A DNA stretch of 7,584 nt from Verrucomicrobiales bacterium (GTDB lineage Bacteria; Verrucomicrobiota; Verrucomicrobiia; Verrucomicrobiales; Akkermansiaceae), in the NCBI GenBank assembly GCA_003483645.1, contig DMYM01000425.1:1-7584 (forward strand). The letters are read 5' to 3'. The position numbers and the translations under genes are program-made. Position 1 is the stretch's first letter, and each line of letters begins with the position of its first letter. Positions 1 through 5,528 of this stretch are shown piece after piece. Below the pieces are notes generated by a model. That model worked only from the letters and a program-made list of their open reading frames with translations, ran no database searches and was not told the origin of the DNA.

Positions 1-2414
1 CCGCCCTCCGCGTCGTAAATCATTCCCCGACTCTCCTCCAGAATCGAATTGTAGACCTGCCGCTGCGAGTCACTCAGTTCACAATAGCGCACCTGTTCTA
101 TTTTCTCGGGAAGGTCTTCCGCCACCTCTTCCTTGAGCCGCCTCAGGACCACCGGCTTGAGGCGGCGGGCCAGTCTCCGCTGCAATTCGGGTGCATCACC
201 ACGCGCCAGGGGCTTCTCAAAACGATCCACAAATTGCGAACGCTCACCGAGGTATCCCGGCATGACGAAGTTCATGATCGACCAGAGATCCTTCACCGAG
301 TTTTCAATGGGCGTTCCCGTGAGGGCAAAGCGATGGGTCCCGGGCAGGCGAAAGGCCGCCCGGGAGACCTGTGATTCAGGATTCTTGATGTGTTGCGCTT
401 CATCGAGGATGACCACTTCGAGCTCCCGCTCGCGGTAGAGATCGATGTCAAGCCGCAGGAGGGCGTAGCTGGTGATGAGAAGATCGGCCCCGGGATGTGC
501 TGCCAGAACCTCCTTCCGCTTCGGCCCCTCGATCGCCACGGCCTTCAGGTCCGGCACGAACTTCCCTGCTTCCGCCAGCCAGTTGTGGACCAGGGACGAG
601 GGACACACAACCAGCGCCGTCCCCTCGCGGGCCGCAAGAAATGCCAGGGTCTGCACCGTCTTTCCTAATCCCATGTCGTCGGCCAGAATGCCCCCCATCC
701 GCAGTTCTGACAGCTTCCCGAGCCAGGCCACTCCCTCCCGCTGGTAGGGCCGCAGGACCGTTTCCAGGTGCCCCAGCTCCAATGCCGTCCCGCCCCCCTC
801 TGCCCGAAATCGCTGCTCTCCGGCGAGTAACCCCAGTTCAATCACGCTCTCCCGCAGGTAGGCGGCCTGCCGCGCATCCATGCGGAAAACTCCGGGAGCA
901 CTCTGCCGGGGATCACAGTCCGCCAGTGTCTCCATGGCCTGATCAGCCTGCTCCGGATCCAGCACCGCCAGGCGATCACCCCCCAGCGAATGGTCAGAAC
1001 GTCCGGTATCCAGCAACCGCTGGACCTCCTCCCGCGTGATGGGCGTGCCGTCACCCGCCTGATAGGTCAACTCCATCTCCAACCAGTCCTCCGTCCTTCC
1101 CGAAAACCGGTAAACGGGTTTGATCGGGACAATGTCCTTCGCAAACTCCGAGAAGCGCTCGCCCCTGATGACGATCCACTCCGGATCAAGGCACCCCACC
1201 CCGTGAGCATGAAAGCGCAGGATGGCCTGTGGTTCACGCAGCACGAACTCACCCCGCCTGCCCGGACCCTCGAAACCCCACTGGCGCAGGGCATCTTCCG
1301 CCATGCGTTCCAGGTCCGCACTGGCCAGCACGCCCTCCCCATTCTCCATCGTGAGGAGCTCGACTTCCATCGTTCCGGCCCGACGCCGGGTTTTCCCGTA
1401 GACAAAGACCATGCGCCCCTCCAGATGATTGAGTGATCCCTCGAAGCTCACCTCCACCTGCGGCACGGCAGATTGCGGCAGGCCTGCAATGGTGTCCTCG
1501 CTGATCTCAAACCACTGACGGAGCGTGGTGAGAAGAGCCGGCCCTGGAACCATGCCTGACCCGAAGATCTCCCGCAGCGATTCCGGGACCCCGGCGGCCA
1601 CTGCGTGAAAGCTCCGCGCCTCGCTGTCCAGGGCCCACACATCCCCCGCTTCCACCAGCGGAACCAATCCGGCCGGCCACTGAACGCGCAGGCGGCCTTC
1701 CTGCAATTCCAGCCCCGGACGGACCCGATGACAGGACACCATGGCCGCCTCCTTCTTCCCGAAACTCACCCGGGGATGCCCGGCCAGGGCATCCAGCACC
1801 TGGAGGAATTGCCCGCGGTCCAGATTCACTGCTCCCGGCGGTTCATCCGGAAAGAGCCGCTGCAGGGTCTCCAGCAGGCGGCTGTCGTTCTCTCCTGCCT
1901 GCAGCACGTAATCCGCACCCCAGGTCGCGAGGAGATGCTCTTCCCCCCGGTAGTCAGTCCCGAACACCACCAGAAGCTGCCCCCGGTCCCACGAGTCCGC
2001 GACCTTGACCGGAAGCATCACGCTGCACTGCACGGGATAGGCTTCCTCGTCAAATTCCTCGGTGACACCCGGCCAGCGCTCCTCCGCAGGGTCTCCCCCG
2101 GGTTCCAACGGGGTCTCTTCGGGAGCGGTGCCGGGCTCAATGACCTCGAGTCCGACCGCCATTGCGTGCGCACAGATCTGTCCCTCACGCCGGGCCAGGA
2201 GGCAGCTGCACCTGTTCTCCATGTGCGTGCGCGACACGACCTGCATGCGAACCCTCTTGCGCTCCCCGCCCATCAAAACCACCCCTTCCAGCCAGCCGTT
2301 CTCGTAGGACGCCTCGCTCACCAGGCCCCCGCGGTGCATCCCGCGGGCGGACTTCATCTCCCTCCACCCCCCCGCCTCCATGAGGAGGTCCCGCGTCAGT
2401 TCCACCTCCCTCAT
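1..2414 (-). CDS. SWIM zinc-finger SNF2-family helicase-like ATPase (C-terminus beyond window)
   Basis: Predicted cytosolic ATP-driven double-stranded DNA translocase of the SNF2 family; its cellular role is unknown. The frame is open for 804 codons from the ATG at 2414 to the left edge, with no internal stop. A SWIM zinc finger is seen at C69-x-C71-x9-C81-x-H83. A long middle part (about residues 100-540) occupies the place of the bacterial SNF2-associated region. The ATPase core then shows a Q-motif-like RPYQ ending at Q558, Walker A GLGKT (582-586), motif Ia-like VVCPSSLVHNW, Walker B DEAQ (671-674) and motif III TGTP (699-702). The second RecA lobe (motifs IV-VI) must lie off the window, because such proteins usually reach about 1000 residues. 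The start was chosen because its ATG overlaps the stop of the upstream 28-codon frame (ATGA), implying coupled translation; no good Shine-Dalgarno precedes it. Family assignment is secure; function is inference. Confidence 0.95.
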   Translation of the reverse strand, partial: MREVELTRDLLMEAGGWREMKSARGMHRGGLVSEASYENGWLEGVVLMGGERKRVRMQVVSRTHMENRCSCLLARREGQICAHAMAVGLEVIEPGTAPEETPLEPGGDPAEERWPGVTEEFDEEAYPVQCSVMLPVKVADSWDRGQLLVVFGTDYRGEEHLLATWGADYVLQAGENDSRLLETLQRLFPDEPPGAVNLDRGQFLQVLDALAGHPRVSFGKKEAAMVSCHRVRPGLELQEGRLRVQWPAGLVPLVEAGDVWALDSEARSFHAVAAGVPESLREIFGSGMVPGPALLTTLRQWFEISEDTIAGLPQSAVPQVEVSFEGSLNHLEGRMVFVYGKTRRRAGTMEVELLTMENGEGVLASADLERMAEDALRQWGFEGPGRRGEFVLREPQAILRFHAHGVGCLDPEWIVIRGERFSEFAKDIVPIKPVYRFSGRTEDWLEMELTYQAGDGTPITREEVQRLLDTGRSDHSLGGDRLAVLDPEQADQAMETLADCDPRQSAPGVFRMDARQAAYLRESVIELGLLAGEQRFRAEGGGTALELGHLETVLRPYQREGVAWLGKLSELRMGGILADDMGLGKTVQTLAFLAAREGTALVVCPSSLVHNWLAEAGKFVPDLKAVAIEGPKRKEVLAAHPGADLLITSYALLRLDIDLYRERELEVVILDEAQHIKNPESQVSRAAFRLPGTHRFALTGTPIENSVKDLWSIMNFVMPGYLGERSQFVDRFEKPLARGDAPELQRRLARRLKPVVLRRLKEEVAEDLPEKIEQVRYCELSDSQRQVYNSILEESRGMIYDAEG

Positions 2415-2497
2415 CCCGCAAAGGCAATCAAGGTCACCCCCACCGCCACCGCGATCATGGCAGCGATGAGCAGGAAGAACAAAGTCGTTCGGTTCAT
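2411..2497 (-). CDS. 28-residue single-span membrane peptide (small ORF)
   Basis: I do not recognise this peptide. The frame encodes 28 residues: a short polar start (MNRTT) followed by an almost uninterrupted hydrophobic run (LFFLLIAAMIAV onward to IAFAG), enough for one membrane helix. No charged residue occurs after R3, so the N-terminus is probably cytosolic or the helix acts as an uncleaved anchor. The case for it being a gene is positional. Its ATG overlaps the nuclease stop as ATGA at 2494-2497, and its TGA overlaps the SNF2 start as ATGA at 2411-2414. Two consecutive 4-nt overlaps in one direction are typical of coupled operon genes. It could be a true small membrane protein, or a short coupling frame whose translation carries ribosomes to the SNF2 start. 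A chance open frame in GC-rich DNA remains possible, though one this hydrophobic and exactly fitted is less likely. Confidence 0.6.
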   Translation of the reverse strand: MNRTTLFFLLIAAMIAVAVGVTLIAFAG

Positions 2498-3399
2498 TGC
2501 AACGGCTGCCCCGGGAAAGACAGATACAGTGCAATCCTGGCAACGGTCTTTTCGCCAATTCCCGCTACCCGTCTCAGGTCCGCCGCCGTCCGGAATGTCC
2601 CGGCTTCCCTTGCCTCCATGATCCTGATCGCCATCACCTCACCAATGCCCGGCAGCCGCATCAGCTCGTCGCGCGAGGCGGTGTTCGGATTGATCGAGTT
2701 CTCTTTGAGCGGCAGCGCTTCCAATTGCTCTTCCTGCTCCTGTGCACGCTCCACCCGGCGCTCTTCCGGAAGCAACTCCCAGTTCGTGTGCTTCCAGATC
2801 CCCACCCGGCGTGAGGCGGCCGCCAGTTCCTCATCCTTGAGCCGCTCCTTGTACTCATCCCGGCTCACTCCCGCCTTGCGCGACCGGGCAACCCCGAAGG
2901 CCCGCGCCAGGCCTTCCCGCACCAGAATACTTCCCAGGTCCCCTCCCTTCGCACCGGTGATGAATGCATAATAACGTTTGTAACGGGGATGGCCCCGACC
3001 GTCGGCCCAGGCCGTGTGCACGGCGAACGGCTGGCGTAGAAGCTCCTCGACACGATCCCGCGCGGCGATCCCAAGCGCCTTGGCCTCCTGGATGGAGGCC
3101 GACTCATTGCCCCCGGCCCTGGCAATGCCGAAGTAGGCCCGCTGGGAACGGAGGCGGCGTTGATCCGTCTCATGCCGGTCCGTGGTCTCGAGACAATCGA
3201 CCCCGTAAAGACGAACGGTATGGATCGTTCCATCCGGAAAGCGGACCGGAAAACTATCCCCGTCAGCCCACTCGGCGTTGATCAATCGGCAACCCGGGAA
3301 GGTCACCAGGCCTGTCTCGGCATTCGCAGCGCCCCGGGGCAGCGGTTCTGCCACCATCGGCCCCAGCCCCACCAGGAGCCACATCAGGATCGTGCGCAC
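2494..3399 (-). CDS. Exported staphylococcal-nuclease-like protein with C-terminal helix-hairpin-helix domain
   Basis: Predicted secreted or periplasmic Ca-dependent-type nuclease of 301 residues. The first ~28 residues form a signal peptide (core ILMWLLVGLGPMVA; possible cleavage after ANA at 28). An SNase-like domain follows at about 38-205. By pattern, D47/D49 (ADGDS) match the metal-binding DGD loop, R63, D68 and E71 (VRLYGVDCLE) match the catalytic R35/D40/E43 of the S. aureus enzyme, and R142 (KRYYAFI) matches R87. The segment between E71 and R142 is longer than in the classic enzyme. Residues 234-295 carry two helix-hairpin-helix motifs (LPGIGEVMA and VAGIGEKTV), similar to ComEA-type DNA-binding tails. 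A charged Glu/Arg linker (211-228) joins the domains. The start is GTG with an AGGG ribosome-binding site at 3407-3410, 7 nt upstream; an ATG at codon 6 is the alternative. The stop overlaps the next start (ATGA). Fold and residues are well supported; substrate and cleavage are inferred. Confidence 0.92.
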   Translation of the reverse strand: MRTILMWLLVGLGPMVAEPLPRGAANAETGLVTFPGCRLINAEWADGDSFPVRFPDGTIHTVRLYGVDCLETTDRHETDQRRLRSQRAYFGIARAGGNESASIQEAKALGIAARDRVEELLRQPFAVHTAWADGRGHPRYKRYYAFITGAKGGDLGSILVREGLARAFGVARSRKAGVSRDEYKERLKDEELAAASRRVGIWKHTNWELLPEERRVERAQEQEEQLEALPLKENSINPNTASRDELMRLPGIGEVMAIRIMEAREAGTFRTAADLRRVAGIGEKTVARIALYLSFPGQPLQ

Positions 3400-3406
3400 C
3401 GTACGA

Positions 3407-3410
3407 CCCT
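3407..3410 (-). promoter_or_regulatory. Ribosome-binding site of the nuclease gene
   Basis: AGGG on the minus strand, 7 nt before the GTG at 3399. It supports the GTG over the in-frame ATG five codons later. A stronger GGAGG lies at 3417-3421 but is 17 nt from the GTG, too far for normal use. Confidence 0.45.
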
Positions 3411-3413
3411 AAC

Positions 3414-3435
3414 GTTCCTCCGGGTGCACAGGAAC
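3414..3435 (-). repeat. 6-bp inverted repeat in the nuclease gene leader
   Basis: GTTCCT and AGGAAC form a perfect 6-bp stem around a 10-nt loop, ending about 15 nt before the nuclease start codon. The downstream arm contains the GGAGG sequence. No T-run follows, so it is not an intrinsic terminator of the upstream lipoprotein gene. It could be a leader hairpin or an operator, but a 6-bp stem of this kind can occur by chance. Confidence 0.25.
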
Positions 3436-3470
3436 TCGAAAATCCTTTTGCCCCGGCCCTCTTCCCGGAT

Positions 3471-3737
3471 CTAGTGGCAATGCCTGCACCGGTCATGCCC
3501 ATGTCGGCAGTGAGCCGGTCCCCGGGCGTGGCCATGTCCGCGCTGGTGCCTGTTGTCGTGCCCGCCGTCGGCGATTGCATAGCCCACCACGCCGGCCGCC
3601 ACCGCTGCGAGAGCCGCACCTTCGGGGGTGATGACATCCACTGGACGCCCGGCCGAATCATACATGGTGGTACAACTCGTAGCGCAAACCAGAATCAGGG
3701 AACATGCTGCTGCCAGGAGGATGAGTCGTCGTTTCAT
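3471..3737 (-). CDS. Small lipoprotein with His/Cys-rich C-terminal tail
   Basis: Hypothetical envelope protein of 88 residues; I cannot give it a gene name. Residues 1-21 look like a lipoprotein signal: a basic start (MKRR), a hydrophobic core, then a lipobox-like ATSC that would make C22 the lipidated residue (the -3 position is A rather than the preferred L, so this is moderate). A short conserved-looking part (TTMYDSAGRPVDVITPEG) leads to a small hydrophobic Ala/Gly segment (about 39-56, glycine-zipper-like), which may insert in or lie on a membrane. The last 29 residues contain nine His (60, 64, 68, 70, 76, 79, 81, 86, 88) and three Cys (77, 84, 87), an obvious candidate site for divalent metals. 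An ATG three codons upstream (3746) is the alternative start; neither has a clear ribosome-binding site. The reading frame and signal are supported; metal binding is inferred from composition only. Confidence 0.75.
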   Translation of the reverse strand: MKRRLILLAAACSLILVCATSCTTMYDSAGRPVDVITPEGAALAAVAAGVVGYAIADGGHDNRHQRGHGHARGPAHCRHGHDRCRHCH

Positions 3738-3775
3738 GATGCCCATTGGACTGAAGAGACAGTCAGGGTATTCAG

Positions 3776-3801
3776 AAAAAATCGCTCCCCGGAATCCAGG
3801 A
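3776..3801 (-). terminator. Possible intrinsic terminator after the SHD1 hydrolase gene
   Basis: About 20 nt past the hydrolase stop, the minus strand can form a short hairpin (CCTGG, loop ATT, CCGGG, with one T-G pair). Six T residues at 3781-3776 follow after a short spacer. The stem is short and the spacer longer than ideal, so this is a weak terminator candidate. If real, it separates the hydrolase from the lipoprotein gene. Confidence 0.35.
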
Positions 3802-3821
3802 TCCAGGACTGCACAAAGCGC

Positions 3822-4751
3822 CTACTTCGCCTGCTCGAACATCCACTCGTGGACCTTTTCGTCACCGTAAACCTTGCCCGACACTCCATGACCAGCACCG
3901 GGAAACTCGGTGTATTTCACCTCGGAGCGGGCCTTCTTCAAGGCTTCCACCATGGCCTGGCTCTGGCTCACCGGGACGACCTTGTCGGCCTCCCCATGAA
4001 AGACCCAGATGGGCACTTTCCGGTAGTCCTTCACCGCCCCCGGATTCCCCCCTCCGGCGACCGGCACCGCCGCCGCCCACATCTTGGGCTCCTGGGCCAG
4101 CAGTTGAAAGGTTCCATAGCCCCCCATCGAGTAACCGGTCAGGTAGACCCGCTTGGGATCAACCGGGAGCTTCTCGATCAGCTCCTCCACGATTTCGACC
4201 ACTCCATCCGCCTTGGCCCCGGTCCATCCCTGCTGGTCGGGATTCTGCGGAGCGATCACGAAGCAGGTGCGCCGGCGATAATTGTCGTCCCGGGTGAAGG
4301 CATTGGCTCCCCCCGGCTCTTCCGGGCTCATTACATTGCCACCCCGGCCGTGGAGATAGACCACCAGGGGATAGCCCTCTCCCTTGCCGCGCCGCAATTT
4401 GCGCGCGCCATAAATCCGGTACTTCAATCCGTGCCCTTCCGCGCGCTCCCAGTCGCCGGTGATCAGCTTGGCGAATTCCCCGTCCGCGTCCTTGGCTTCC
4501 CCGCTCCCATCTCCGGAAGCTTCCTCCTCCTTCTGTTTCACATATTCCCGGTCTTCCTCTGAAAGCATGTCAAGGGAGAGGGTAAAGGTGCGCCGGTCCC
4601 GCTTGCGGCGGATGGTGACCTTGCCATCAAGGGAACTGACATATTCCGCCACGAGGGTCTTTGACTTATCAGCGGTTTTCCATTCCCGCATCTCCGCTCC
4701 AGCGAGGGGAATCGCCAGCAGAGAGAGGACAATTAAAAGGAGAGCCTTCAT
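3822..4751 (-). CDS. Exported SHD1-domain alpha/beta hydrolase (PHB-depolymerase-like esterase)
   Basis: Predicted secreted carboxylesterase or depolymerase of 309 residues. A signal peptide covers about 1-19 (core LLLIVLSLLAIPL, cleavage near AGA). Residues about 22-73 match the SHD1 (SLA1 homology 1) pattern often found at the N-terminus of planctomycete and verrucomicrobial exported proteins: it opens with REWKTAD and ends with LSLDMLSEEDREYV. An acidic Glu/Asp/Gly-rich linker (about 74-92) follows. The hydrolase domain (about 100-309) has an oxyanion-hole loop HGRGG (134-138), nucleophile elbow GYSMGG with Ser208, acid Asp256 in HGEADKVVP, and His288 in GAGHGVS, so the triad is complete. 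This arrangement resembles esterase/PHB-depolymerase-like 'predicted peptidase' proteins; feruloyl or acetyl-xylan esterase activity is equally possible. The ATG start gives a clean signal peptide, although no obvious ribosome-binding site precedes it. It stands 78 nt after the CPBP gene. Fold and triad are strong; substrate is unknown. Confidence 0.93.
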   Translation of the reverse strand: MKALLLIVLSLLAIPLAGAEMREWKTADKSKTLVAEYVSSLDGKVTIRRKRDRRTFTLSLDMLSEEDREYVKQKEEEASGDGSGEAKDADGEFAKLITGDWERAEGHGLKYRIYGARKLRRGKGEGYPLVVYLHGRGGNVMSPEEPGGANAFTRDDNYRRRTCFVIAPQNPDQQGWTGAKADGVVEIVEELIEKLPVDPKRVYLTGYSMGGYGTFQLLAQEPKMWAAAVPVAGGGNPGAVKDYRKVPIWVFHGEADKVVPVSQSQAMVEALKKARSEVKYTEFPGAGHGVSGKVYGDEKVHEWMFEQAK

Positions 4752-4829
4752 GAGTATGGAAAGGTGGCCGGATCACCCCTTCCATGCAATGAAATTGGCG
4801 ATCTTCTCACCATGGCGGAAAAGGACCGC

Positions 4830-5441
4830 TCAATCCCGGCCCTCCAATCCTGAAACTTCGTCCTGCCCACCCTTTTTCGTAAGAAGCAGCAAGGCCGCGA
4901 AATCATACCCTGCATGCGCCACAATGGCGGCGGTGAGATCGCCGGTCACCAGGACCAGCCAACCCAGCAGTAGTCCCAGCACGGTGGCGAAAACCGCGTA
5001 TCCATATGTCATGCAGTGAGCGAGGCCGAAGACGACACTTGCCACGCCCAGGGCCGGCCACTCTCCCCACCACCGGGCCAGTCCGCCCTGGATCAGGCCC
5101 CGGAACAACAGTTCCTCGCCCACGCCGGCGAAGAGCGCAACAACCAGGAGGTCGACCGGGCGGCACTCCAGGAAGAACGGTTTCACCGTGGCATCCACGA
5201 AGCGCATGAGTCGTCCGACGGGGCCAACCGGAAAGCGCCGGCACAGGAGAAGGATTCCCAGAAGCACCAGAACACCCAGCAGGCCAAGGGTCATCCCCGT
5301 CACATCAGGTCGTATCCATCCGGTCACCGGCAGGCGGAAGAACCAGCCAAGTCCCAACGCCAGCATGCCCATCCCCGCTTCCACCACGACTGCCAGGAGG
5401 AGCACCTGGCGTCGGGTGATACTGAAGGCCGGGCCGCTCAT
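4830..5441 (-). CDS. CPBP-family intramembrane glutamic protease (Abi/CAAX-protease-like)
   Basis: Integral membrane protein of 203 residues, predicted to cleave substrates inside the membrane. Several hydrophobic stretches can be seen (about 13-36, 48-67, 96-106, 130-142, 146-166 and 170-187). The three family motifs are intact: EExxxR as E109-E110-LLF-R114, FxxxH as F138-GLA-H142, and HxxxD as H176-AGY-D180. These supply the catalytic Glu and the His ligands known in this family (Rce1-like, Pfam Abi/CPBP). Bacterial members serve roles from bacteriocin self-immunity to protein processing; nothing nearby (no bacteriocin, no prenylated target) shows which applies. The ATG is fixed by an in-frame stop 24 nt upstream. 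It lies 87 nt after the DUF1501 stop, so it may be read through from that operon or use the weak promoter suggested in that gap. The C-terminal tail after about 188 is charged and probably cytosolic. Confidence 0.93.
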   Translation of the reverse strand: MSGPAFSITRRQVLLLAVVVEAGMGMLALGLGWFFRLPVTGWIRPDVTGMTLGLLGVLVLLGILLLCRRFPVGPVGRLMRFVDATVKPFFLECRPVDLLVVALFAGVGEELLFRGLIQGGLARWWGEWPALGVASVVFGLAHCMTYGYAVFATVLGLLLGWLVLVTGDLTAAIVAHAGYDFAALLLLTKKGGQDEVSGLEGRD

Positions 5442-5455
5442 CCGGGAAAAAACTC

Positions 5456-5460
5456 CCTCC
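5456..5460 (-). promoter_or_regulatory. Distant Shine-Dalgarno of the CPBP gene
   Basis: GGAGG on the minus strand, 14 nt from the ATG at 5441. The spacer can fold as GGGA/TCCC (5444-5447 with 5454-5457) around a six-base loop. The long spacing is unusual. No other in-frame start exists between the upstream stop and this ATG, so the start is still preferred. Confidence 0.3.
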
Positions 5461-5475
5461 TCTCATCGAAGGGCC

Positions 5476-5504
5476 CGTCTAGATTCCCCCGTCCGGCATG
5501 ACAA
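5476..5504 (-). promoter_or_regulatory. Weak sigma-70-like promoter candidate before the CPBP gene
   Basis: A TTGTCA box (5504-5499) matches the -35 consensus at five of six bases. Exactly 17 nt downstream lies TAGACG (5481-5476), a poor -10 with three matches. It falls in the 87-nt gap between the DUF1501 stop and the CPBP start. Spacing is ideal but the -10 is weak, so this is only a candidate. Confidence 0.2.
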
Positions 5505-5528
5505 TCCACCACCACTCCGCTTCGCATG

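Noticed and set aside
2185..2427. 80-codon minus-strand frame starting TTG overlapping the SNF2 N-terminus
   Set aside because: It is out of frame with the SWIM finger region, is Gly/Arg rich, and would replace a frame carrying the C-x-C...C-x-H motif.
1605..2621. 338-codon open frame on the plus strand
   Set aside because: It lies antisense to the SNF2 gene, which has clear family motifs. The translation is rich in Pro, His, Arg and Leu with no domain pattern, as expected for a shadow frame in GC-rich DNA.
1..3399. Nuclease plus SNF2 ATPase as a phage-defence system such as DISARM
   Set aside because: DISARM needs a methylase and other drm genes, none of which is seen. The nuclease carries a signal peptide, and the surrounding genes are ordinary envelope or secreted functions rather than a defence island.
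3783..3810. Tandem ATCCAGG ATCCAGG after the hydrolase gene
   Set aside because: Two copies of a seven-base unit are too few for a meaningful repeat; the stretch is better explained as part of the weak terminator hairpin.
3474..4562. 362-codon open frame on the plus strand
   Set aside because: It spans the antisense of two well-supported minus-strand genes and the gap between them; the product has no coherent domain.
4830..5441. CPBP protease as an abortive-infection or bacteriocin-immunity gene
   Set aside because: The family name Abi is historical. No bacteriocin, toxin or phage gene is nearby, so only the protease family is claimed.
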